From NCBI GenBank assembly GCA_027924645.1, contig BSBN01000187.1:10930001-10994000 (forward strand): a DNA stretch of 64,000 bases, read 5' to 3'. The notes beneath the pieces are model-generated. The model searched no databases and was not told the DNA's origin. It saw only the letters and a list, made by a program, of their open reading frames with translations. Shown piece by piece: positions 11,868 through 21,012 of this stretch. The DNA comes from Cunninghamia lanceolata. Lineage: Eukaryota > Streptophyta > Pinopsida > Cupressales > Cupressaceae. The position numbers were made by a program, and so were the translations under genes. Position 1 is the stretch's first letter, and each line of letters opens with the position of its first letter.

Positions 11868-12140
11868 ACATCGGCGAAACTCTTGCCGATAAAGGTATCG
11901 GCCAAGGTATGGCCATCGGCAGAAGGAATTTGGAGTTTGCCGATGGCGGATCTCACGCTGATAAGTAAAGAGCATCGGTGAAACAAAGGTGATCGGCAAA
12001 AAGGTTTTTTGTCCCGCCGATAATAGGACTCAGCCCGATGGAAAGAAACAAAGGAGGAAATAAACAAAAGAGAAAGGCCATCGGCCAAACAGCGAGCATC
12101 AGCCAATGTATTTTTGGACGCGCCGATGGACAGTTTCACG
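11868..12140 (+). repeat. array of ATCGGC/GCCGAT motifs in the solo LTR
   Basis: More than ten CATCGGC or GCCGAT hexamer-type motifs occur in both orientations over about 270 bases, directly after the TATACAAG array. This is also a dense set of short inverted repeats. It is not seen in the LTR copies at 19538 and 25705. Confidence 0.85.
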
Positions 12141-12287
12141 CCAATGGGCGAGAAGGAACAGAGCGATAGAAATTTAGATCACCAAAATGCATTTTTCAGT
12201 CAATGATGGTTGACCTAAGTGTTTTTGGCGCTGTTTATGCATTTAATGCATGGTTTTCACATATTTGAAACCTGATTGCCTGTAGCT

Positions 12288-12297
12288 ACATAAAAGG
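12288..12297 (+). promoter_or_regulatory. upstream TATA-like box (P1) of the solo LTR
   Basis: ACATAAAAGG lies at the position that corresponds to the TATA-like box before the LTR ORF in the 25705 copy. It would be the first of two promoters in the LTR. Supported only by position and motif. Confidence 0.4.
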
Positions 12298-12627
12298 GGG
12301 CTTGTTTAATAAAATGTTTAAATTCCTATTGTTTATCAACTGATGCTGGGCTTAATGCTTGTATGTTTATTGTAGGAAGTCTCAGAGTTGTTTGAAGCTG
12401 AACATTGCGATGTTGCACAAGGAGGCAACATGAACTAGAAGTGAGGAGGATATTGTCAAATATGTTGTTTGCCAGCTGGAGACTGAATCAAATCAAAGAT
12501 GCTGGAATATTCTATGCTAGTTATACATTTGCCAACTGGTAAAGCATGTGCTTTTCATCTGGACCATTGATTGTTGTGAGAGGATCCTGATCCTTGGATC
12601 ATTGTAACTATTTTCTGGCATTTGTTC

Positions 12628-12636
12628 TATATAAGA
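12628..12636 (+). promoter_or_regulatory. TATA box (P2) of the solo LTR
   Basis: CTATATAAG lies about 975 bases before the LTR end. TATA-like boxes occur at the matching place in the LTR copies at 14701-14709 (- strand) and 45931-45938 (+ strand), so this is likely the ordinary retroviral promoter. Confidence 0.65.
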
Positions 12637-13609
12637 ACCAGAGCTTGTCAAATAGGGGAACATACAGAGGAGAGATACATTGGAACATCTGGTACAAGAA
12701 GGCCAATTACTGTAGAATAAAATAGGAGATTAGATTACTGAGACTAATGAGGATTGAATTGTTGAAATGTCAAGGTTCTTTCTTCAGATCACTGTAAATT
12801 TACCTGTTCTTGAGCATACTGAATGGATATGAAGTTTTAGATTACATCCTGATTGTAAATTATACATAATCTTCGTGTTGATTTCTGGATATGTACTGGT
12901 GAATGATGTGTTCAACTAGAAGTGCTTTCATTTCATTGCATGTTGTTATCAACTTTTCCTTTGAAGATTTGCACTGGATCATGCAGATTTGTGGAATGTC
13001 CTGGTGAAGTATGATTCTAGTTTCCTTCTTTTCATTGCATGTATGGGAGCTTGTATGTGGATCAGTGATCTCAGTCAAGTAGTTTTGGGAATCTCATTCT
13101 TAAACCCCTTTCCTTTTTTTTAATTTCATAAATTCATCACCATAACTGCAAATCATGATAAATAACAAGCAGAACAGAGAAATATGCTGACATCTCATAG
13201 ATAATAAAAAATCCTTAGCATATTTGAGTTAAATGCATGTAGTATTGAAAATATCATGCAAAGAATCATAAATACTGGTATAAATCATGTAAATATCAGC
13301 CTGTAGGCACATTATTTGAGTGAATCCATAAGTACAGAGGTAGAATTGTTAAAGATTTGTACAGAGCAGACATATAGAGCAGGATATTTGGAGAAGTAAT
13401 GATGAACTTTGCAGAAATACGTAAGGCCCCTGAATGGAAAATAGCAACACACGTCAACCACTGAGTAACGTCAGTAGATTAAGACCTAATCAATGGAGAC
13501 TTGGGATCATGAATTCTCTGAATTCATCGTATCTTTCAAGATGAGTAAAGGTTGTTGTGTAACTTTTATTCTATGTTTGTATATGATCAACATCATCATC
13601 AACACTAAG

Positions 13610-13851
13610 GTAGGATACCTCAAAGCTTGGACAAATTTACCTGAAATAAGACCAATCTTTGCAAATATATGATGATCTACTATAAAGATTGCAATATTTA
13701 TGACTAATTTCAAAAACTTTGCACAGGATTAGTGTATATCAACTTAGAGCAAAAAATATTTGCGTCTATCTTGGAAATTTAGTGGTGTCCGAGTGTTACA
13801 TTACAATCTTTATCATCACCTAAACTACTGATGATGATCCTCATCCTATGG
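13610..13851 (-). other. untranslated leader of the - strand family B copy
   Basis: This stretch lies between the primer site (13852-13869) and the gag relic on the - strand. It is split from its other part (10761-10971) by the solo LTR insertion. No ORF is credible here. Confidence 0.6.
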
Positions 13852-13869
13852 CCCTCCTTCTAGCACCAA
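13852..13869 (-). promoter_or_regulatory. probable primer binding site, family B
   Basis: On the - strand, TTGGTGCTAGAAGGAGGG starts 4 bases after the CAACA LTR end (13874). A TGG start at this distance is typical of a tRNA primer site. The tRNA was not identified. Confidence 0.55.
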
Positions 13870-14700
13870 TTTATGTTGATCATGATGTTAGTCATAAATA
13901 AACATAGAATAAAAGTTACACAACAACCTTTACTCATCTTGAAAGATACAATGAATTCAAAGAATTCATGATCTCAAGTCTCTATTGATTAGGTCTTAAT
14001 CTTTTGACGTTACTCAAAGGTTGATGTGTGTTGCTGTTTCCATTTTGGGGCCTTACATAGATCTCATCAATAAGATGATACTTCCTGTAATGATGCTGCA
14101 CAAAGAGTTATTTCTACACAGGATATACTTCAAATATTGTGTCTATCTTTAAATCTTTGCATGATATTTTTCATTTTGACATGCTTTACCCTCAAATATG
14201 CTAAATGTGTTCAATTATCTACATGATGTCTGCATATTTGTATTGTTTTCTTAAGATTGTCAATTATTTGCAATTATGATGATGAAATGCTCTGAAATTG
14301 AAAGAAATTGAAAAAAATACTTCAAATTAATGTTGAATCTTTAGCTATTGATCCACATACACACTTGATACTATCACTATGAGAAGAAATCAAACCATGT
14401 GTTCACCAGGATGTTCCACAACTAGATATAGTTGATGCAAACTTCAGAGGATGGTGAATGAAAACAATACATGCAACATGATGAGCACTCCAAGGGACAC
14501 AGTAAATCAAAGCACATATCTAGAATTTAGACATAGATTACTCAAGATTTACGAAGATTTGTAATCAAAATGCTCTTCTCTTTCATTAAGTATGCAAAAG
14601 ACATGTACATATAAAATAGCTTTGAAATGAGTCCTGAATACTTCAGCAAATAGATTTCAATTAAGTTTCAAATGAATTAAAATGATGCATCCCTACACCT

Positions 14701-14709
14701 TTTATAAAA
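14701..14709 (-). promoter_or_regulatory. TATA box of the truncated - strand LTR
   Basis: On the - strand GTTTTATAAAAGG lies about 170 bases after the LTR ORF stop, the same place as TATAAAAT at 45931 in the + strand copy. Confidence 0.6.
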
Positions 14710-14876
14710 CAAGATGAGGGAGTCATTACAATTGATCTACGATCAAGATTTGTCTATTTAAATCCATAGTTTACATCTCATTGACCAAGTCAATCCTTCC
14801 ACATGGCACAGGTTGCTAGCTGGAAACCATCTAAACAACTTATATTTTCATAAGCATCTGATGCATATGTTTCCTT

Positions 14877-16447
14877 TCATGATGCATCCTCATCAGGCTC
14901 TTTGTCATCATCATCACTTTCACCACTCTCGCTATCTTCATCATCATGATGATTATCTTCTTGAATATGGACCTGCATAGTTGTCCTTATATTCTCATAT
15001 GCTTGCACTATTTTCTCCAATTTTCTGCCATCCTGAGTTCTTGCTTTGGTGATGGCATGTTTATGCACCTAATATTTGTTCCGAAGAGATTCCAACTTAC
15101 CCCTCCTGCTGCTGGATGTTTCATTATAGTCTTCCACCTTGACCTTTATTCTCATCACTTTATCTAGCACTTCTTCTGTTAGGTGGTTGAGAGGGTCCTC
15201 AGCAACTAGTTAAAAATTACTATGTAGAGCTTTGATGACAAACTCTTCATCTTGATTTTCTATCTTTCCTTCTGCATCTCCTTCTAATATTTCCAGAACT
15301 TCAGCCTCATGGGACATCATATCAAGTAGCTTCATGCTGATATTCCGTAGTTTACTGTTGCATCTTTTGAGTACATCACATTCAAATCTGACATCCTTAT
15401 TCCAGATATCCATCAATAGGGCTATGTTATTATTCAGCACTTGATTCTTTATTAGAATCTGTGGATCAATCTTCTTCATTTCATCCAAAATGTTCATGAT
15501 CTTTTCTAATTGAAATAACCTCCTGCCGATCTCCAACTGTAGTTTATCTACTTTTCTCCTAGAGGTATCCAAAGAATTCCACCTTTTCAAAGAGGCCTTT
15601 GTCACTTCTTCAGCTCCATCGAGCGCGGATGACATCCATTTCAACATCACTATTGATTCATGCTTCATGAGGTTCAACTTATTAACCTCCTCCTAAGAAA
15701 TAGCAGTCAATGGGATTGCATGATCAGTTGATGTATCATCAGGGTTAATAAACCCTCTTATATATGTATGCAGCTGAGCAATGTGCTCGTTATGCTGCTT
15801 ATTCTTCTCTTTTTCTCTTTTTACCCTTTGGGTTAATGAATCAATAATGTCCTTACCTTCTTGGCCCTCTTGATCTTCATTAGCAAACCCAAGATCAACT
15901 GTGCTAATCTGGAATTCATCTAGAGCGATCTTACCCTTTTCTTTATCCACAGTAGGGAGTGCTAACTATGTAGTCCTCCTGCCTGTTATAGGATCTCTTC
16001 TTATTGCAGAAGTTAATCTTTCCTTCCTCTTAGGCTTTATTAATGTTTCTGAAAATAATGTAGACAAATCAAATTCTTGTGCCTCTATACCTGGTTCTGC
16101 ACCAATTTCTTTCTCGAGCCATGAAGGAACTTGATCCTTTAGCTGTTGGTCTCCATCACCATCATGATGATCACCTTGATCTCTGGTATCCACCATCATG
16201 TTCGATGGGGAGGGTGATCTCCTTATTTCTTCCTCATGATGCTCCTCATGAGGGTGATCTTTGGGTATATCCTCCTGTTGAGGACTTTCCTTTTCTGGAG
16301 GGTGATCTTGTTGATCATCTGTATGTTTATCATGATCTTGATCCTATACTTCCTCCATGGGTATCTTATCCACCTTAGGTTCTTCTAGCTCATCTACAAC
16401 TATACCCTGCTCTGAACCTATATCAACTACCTCTTGAGCCTTATGGT
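14877..16447 (-). pseudogene. C-terminal half of the family B LTR ORF (unknown function)
   Basis: I do not recognise the protein. From the N-side it shows an acidic, Asp/His/Glu/Pro-rich linker (16447-16130), a short STLFSETLIKPKRK segment, the conserved DLGFANEDQEGQEGKDI motif, and about 250 residues of predicted coiled coil ending in a very acidic tail (SESGESDDDDKEPDED). The same segments occur in the same order in the + strand copy at 44512-45737, with stops at different places: here near 16340, 15963, 15690, 15207 and 15069. The conservation of protein between copies with independent breaks suggests it was once a real gene. Confidence 0.75.
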
Positions 16448-17010
16448 CATCAGTGCCTGATATCTGAATACCAATCTTCAATTTTCTTTGTATTTATGAC
16501 ATATTGTTGTCTCATGATGTTGGGATGAATTTCTGATATCATTTGGCTTAGGGATTGTCCTCTTACCAACTTCATGGGTGTTATATCCATATCATATTCT
16601 TGGAGAACTGTTATCCACTTAGCTCTCTTCTCACCTGGTTCACTTTGTATTAGGAGCATCTTCACTACTGCATCTAATACTACAACAATTGCCTTACTTC
16701 TCAAAATGTAATGTCTAAACTTCTTGACTGCTTAGGCTAAAGCAAGAGCCTGTCTTTCAACATCCATATATCTAAGCTCTACATCTCTAAAAGGGCAACT
16801 CATGAAAGCTATAGGATTTTCTTCTTTAGCCTCATTTCTTTGTGTTAATACTACTGCAGATGTATGCTCTAAAGCAAATGAATATATGTAAAAATATTTT
16901 GTATAGTCTGGACTAATTAGAATAGGGGCATCAGATATAGCTTTCTTGATGTCTTCAAAAGCTACTTTGGCTTTAGGTGTCCACTCAATTTTAGCATCCT
17001 TCTTGAGCAT
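16448..17010 (-). pseudogene. RNase H (gypsy type) of family B pol
   Basis: Connection and RNase H region following RT: WTPKAKVAFEDIKKAI, DAPILISPDYTKYF, then YMDVERQALALA and EKRAKWITVLQEYDMDI. One TAG lies at about 16731. The domain runs to IEDWYSDI near 16455 and then changes abruptly to LTR ORF linker sequence. In related elements integrase should follow at this point; the missing integrase start is found on the other strand at 23626. The junction is listed as a finding. Confidence 0.82.
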
Positions 17011-17880
17011 TGCATTCAATGGTCTGACAATCTCTGCAAAACTAGTAATGAATTTTCTAATGAAATTGATCTTACCAAAATACGATTTGAGCTCTTTCTT
17101 ACTTCCAGGAAGCTATATCTTCATGATTGATTCTACTCTTGTAGGGTCAATAATGATCCCATTCTTTGTTATCAGATGACCTAATAACTTTCCTGTAGTT
17201 ACCCCAAGTATGCATTTCTTAGGATTCAGGGATATTCCATAATGTTCACACTTCTTAAGTACCTTCCTGTGGTCTTCTACATGATTTCCTCTCTTTGGAG
17301 AAAATTGTCAAGTCATCCATGTATATGACTGCATTTACCAATTAACCCTCTAAAGGCTAAATCCATTGCTTGCTGAAAAGTGGCCCTAGAATTTATCAAT
17401 CCAAAGGGCATGCGCCTGTAAGAAAATATACCCCACTTAGTGGTGAATGTTGTCTTCAATCTATCTATTTTGTCTACCATCACTTGGTTGTAACCTAACA
17501 AACCATCCAAAAATGACATCATTTTAACACCATTTACTATCTGTAAGACTTCATCCAATGAAGGCAAAGGATAATTATCCTTTTCAGAAGCTTTATTTAA
17601 ATTTTTGAAGTCTACACATAGCCTGATGTCACCATTCTTCTTCCTCACAGGGACCAAGTTGGTCACCCAGGTAGAATGTCTCACAGGCAATATGATTCTG
17701 GCATTAAGCAATTTCTTCACTTCTTCAAAAATGATGGGCTCCAATAAGGCATTAACAGGCCTCTATTTTTGTCTAAAGGGCTTGGCATCTGGCTTTAATG
17801 GTATAGTATGAGTAATGATTGAGGTATCATAATTTTTCAACTCATCATATGTCCAGGCGATAACATGGATGTAATCTTTA
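17011..17880 (-). pseudogene. reverse transcriptase of family B pol
   Basis: The leader VIAWTYDELKNYDTSII is followed by the RT fingers (RHSTWVTNLVPVRKKNGDIR), LCVDFKNLNKASEKDNYPLP and FSYRRMPFGLINSRATFQ. The active site YMDD is at 17312-17323 but one frame away from the upstream part, so a frameshift lies just before it. The thumb segment with LNPKKCILGVTTGKLLGH is then open to about 17010. A TAG near 17760 also interrupts it. The sequence is of the Tat-related plant Ty3/gypsy type. Confidence 0.87.
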
Positions 17881-18675
17881 AGTGCTTGGGTTATCCCTGT
17901 CATTTCTTCTTCTATACACACTTTACAAATCAAGACATTTTTTATTTCTTCATTTTGTCCTATGTTGACTGGTGAATAATCTCCTCCATCTACTTTAGGG
18001 AGATCCTTTTGTTTTATCATATTATCTAAATCAAATGCTCTTTCTAGTTCTATCATCCCTTTGGGAATCTTGTTACTAGGTAAATCCATGATCTCTTCTT
18101 CTTCCCAGGTATGATCTTCCATATTTCTTTCATCTATGATTTGCGCATCAAACACATCTCTATTTGATATGAAGTCTAAAATGTGTTGGTCATCATCAAA
18201 CACTTGAAGATTGATGACATTATCTGGTACAAAGGGTACTGATACTAGTTCGACTGAAAACCTCTTTAGACCGAATATGGATAATGGTTCCAAAGTACTT
18301 GTAGCTTGGGCTAAGGCATTTGCTCTGTGATTTTGTTCTCTAGGCACATGGGTGATGTTAAATGCATCAATGTCTTCTATCAAATCCCATACCATGTGTT
18401 TGTAGTTAGACAACCTCTTGTAATTACAAGAGTATATTCCTCTTACTTGTCTTACTACTAATTCTAAGTCTCCATAGACATGTAGAATCCTTACATTCTT
18501 TTTAAGTGCAAACAATATCCCATGAATCAGAGCTTCATATTCTGTCACATTATTTGTACACGGGAATTGTAATCTATATGCTACCAAGTAAGATTTACCA
18601 GCTGGATCAATAAGGTCTATTCCTACCCCAGCCCCTTATTTTGACTTAGATCCATCAAATCTAAGGATCCATGGC
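17881..18675 (-). pseudogene. archaeal-type RNase H domain located before RT, plus connector
   Basis: WILRFDGSKSK (18640-18672) and, after one stop, RLQFPCTNNVTEYEALIHG, VYGDLELVVRQV and HVPREQNHRANALAQ (18300-18587) make a complete archaeal-type RNase H like the second RNase H of Tat retrotransposons. In Tat-2 and Tat-3 in this window that domain follows RT and the gypsy RNase H. Here it precedes RT in the same open frame, joined by a 130-residue acidic connector (17881-18300). The Asp of VYGDLE and the Glu of TEYEAL, expected catalytic residues, are kept. It would assist RNA removal during cDNA synthesis. Confidence 0.83.
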
Positions 18676-19529
18676 ATATCTTCAGTTAAAGGCTTATCTG
18701 GACCTTCTCTTTTCTTTTTAGCTCTAGTGGTTGCCCCACCTGATATCCACTTCAATTTTGGTAACTCACTCTTCTCAAACTTCATCTTATCTGACTTGCA
18801 TGAAGCTGATATTTGTTTTTCTTCTTTATCATCTGAAGAATGATCTTTTGAACAGAGCATCATTTTCTTCTCTAGAATATGCAAACATAATGAGAAAGTA
18901 GTCTCTAAATGTGGTGCTTCATGTAACCTGCACCAACTTTCAATCAGAACGTCTTGTGGAGAAGTATGCTGTAGCATCATTTTCTAAATTTGTTTTGACA
19001 AAACTTCTTCAAACTTGGTCAAATTACCATCTCTATCATCATTAGATACTTCATAATCTAATTCAACCAAACAATCGGTCCCTGGGGTGATATCCTTGTT
19101 ACTCTTAGAATTATTCTCAGTGCACACCAAGATCTCCTCTATCTTATGAACATACCTTTCATCATTATATGTGCTTTCTTCTGTACCTATAGATGACAAA
19201 CAAGAATCAGTATCAGTGTAACTATCTATAATACTTACCATGGATGATGATGATTCCTTCTCACTACATGCTTGTTCCAGCTCCATCATGTCTAAGCAAG
19301 CATCACAGGTTCTCTTAGAATGTGGTTCACTATGTAGCCTGCACCATCCTTCCATTAGAACATCTTCATTAGATATATTTAGCAGTTGGCAATGTTGCAT
19401 CTCTCTAGATAAGTATATTTCAAAACTCTTAAAATGATCTACTTCCTTATCATCATTTGAACTTTGATCAGATTCTATAATTATTCTATCATCCTGAAGA
19501 TTATCATTATGAACATGAACATCATACAT
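18676..19529 (-). pseudogene. acidic region of family B pol with duplicated WCRLH motif
   Basis: No known domain is recognised. Two copies of a motif DVL-x-E-x-W-C-R-L-H-x-x-P-H occur, at about 19315-19375 and 18910-18960, each followed by a Cys and a Leu/Met/Glu-rich helix. The rest is Asp/Glu/Ser-rich, and a Lys-rich stretch (TRAKKKREG) lies just before the RNase H. A stop near 18984 separates two frames. The ATG at 19527-19529 is only 8 bases from the TGTTG terminus of the LTR at 19538, so the true N-terminus, and any protease, has probably been lost at that junction. Confidence 0.6.
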
Positions 19530-19839
19530 GAGGATCTTGTTGTGTGGTTACACAACACACCCCATTTTGACTTGGCAAAACAGGGACCCAACTTTTGGGC
19601 TTTGCTTGTGTCTTCTGCTTGCTGGTGGTCTGGTAAAAGTAAGTCAGTACAGGTGATCCTGCATAATGGGGACTGGGTAAGTCATCATGATGAGGTCAAT
19701 CTTTTCAAAGTTAACATTTCATGTCAATAACCCCAGGGGTAGATAGAATACAAAATTCCATGCAAGTTTGCCTTTTGGATCACTGAGATATTCCTTAAGG
19801 AACAAAAGTTATAATGAGTCAAAGATCTGATCAAACCTG

Positions 19840-20460
19840 ATATTCTGAGGGGAGGATCATATTTCTCAACATCAATCATCTTACAAAAGATCACCCTGAT
19901 AAAATCACTTGCTCCAAACATCTAGATGTCAACTTTAGGTGATCACGATATCTACCCGACACAACAACGACATATGTTTTGCGAAGGTCATATTCTTAAA
20001 CATCACCCCAATATTTGAATATCGTCCTGATATTTGAATATCGGCCTATCACAAAATATCACCCCAAACCAATATCCTGTTGACATCATCCAAACTTGAT
20101 AATTGAAGAAGTAGAAATTATGATGACGTCACCATTCTTTTACCTCGAGGAGGTATATTTTCAAACATGATGATGACGTCATAAAGCCACAATGCTGAAC
20201 CAAGTCATTATCCTGCTGACATCATCCTGATATTTTGACAGAAGGTCATCTTAGTCTGAAGGGGGTGATATTATAAACATCACCAGACATTCTGAACATC
20301 CTCTGATATTTTGAATATCACCCGATATTCTCAACTTGACCTGATATTTCGACATCGGTCTTTTCACCTAAACTAGATAATCATGTTATACCAAGGGGGT
20401 CATATTTTGAATATCACCTGATATTCAGAATATCACATGATCTTCAGAGATCACCCCATG
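19840..20460 (+). repeat. array of GATATT/AATATC palindromes in U3
   Basis: Short palindromes such as GATATTTTGAATATC and GATATTCAGAATATC recur with TCACC or ACATC spacers. A similar, more diverged array lies at 26000-26560 in the next LTR. It takes the place of the TATACAAG and ATCGGC arrays of the solo LTR. Confidence 0.8.
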
Positions 20461-20805
20461 CCTTGCCACCATAACATTAAATGCACGTAGATGTGGTAGG
20501 TGGTTCCCGCCAATTACGAACCTGATACATACACATGGCGAGATCTGGTAGTTTCATACAAGAAAATTAGCTGTTGCATTTAATTTGCCCTAATCTTCCT
20601 TAGTGAAGAGGTTAAAGATGATTTACAGGTTCATTTTGCACTTACCCTGTAATAAAATGAGTTTTTACAGAGTAGAGCTTACGAATTTTCATAATGCCAC
20701 CTGTGGATGCTTATAGCTTGTACTAGAGTGGGATACGAGAGCACTACTAGTAATTGAATTCATTTCAGATGATTATCGACATAATTAAGAGGATAAGCGC
20801 ATCAG

Positions 20806-21006
20806 GTAAGTAATTGAAACCATCTGGTTATCATGTTCTGCATATCCAGGTATCATGGAGTCTTCTAGTTTGAAATTTCAAATTATGCATGTAAGGATAG
20901 ATGAAATGTGGGAAGAATAATAGTATGCATGATGAATAATGAATATGTAATGTATATGCATGTTTGTATATGTATCAATTGTAAGACTAGGTTGTGTTAA
21001 TTACAG
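20806..21006 (+). other. predicted intron in the leader of the LTR ORF (copy A)
   Basis: CAG|GTAAGT at 20803-20811 and TTACAG|G at 21001-21007 bound 201 bases. The acceptor lies 6 bases before the ATG. Copy B has GTAAGT and an AG at matching places, 207 bases apart. Prediction from motif and conservation only. Confidence 0.5.
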
Positions 21007-21012
21007 GCATCC

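Larger units (their letters stand above)
10977..13604 (+). repeat. family B solo LTR, 2628 bp, ORF-less form
   Basis: Starts TGTTGTGTGG and ends ATCATCAACA, with inverted termini TGTTG/CAACA. It is flanked by a perfect 5-base duplication CTAAG (10972-10976 and 13605-13609), which fixes both ends. The first 300 bases match the LTR starts at 19538 and 25705 (for example a shared GGTTTGCCTTTT segment), and the last 1.1 kb matches 45738-46883. The ORF found between these parts in other copies is absent. It inserted into the leader of another family B copy, between primer site and gag. Frames at 11235-11825 are by-products of repeats. Confidence 0.92.
13874..16447 (-). repeat. truncated family B LTR, distal part
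   Basis: Reading the - strand, the LTR enters within the charged linker of the LTR ORF at about 16447, continues through the coiled-coil end of that ORF (stop near 14877), then a TATA-like box and about 800 bases to CAACA at 13874, followed by a primer site. The 13874-14880 part is the inverted counterpart of 12600-13604 and matches 45738-46883. The proximal half of the LTR (TGTTG start and ORF N-terminus) is missing; RNase H sequence abuts it instead. Confidence 0.8.

Noticed and set aside
13410..13640. Palindrome near 13.4-14.1 kb as a DNA transposon (MITE)
   Set aside because: Both arms are family B LTR ends in opposite orientation, so no separate element is needed.
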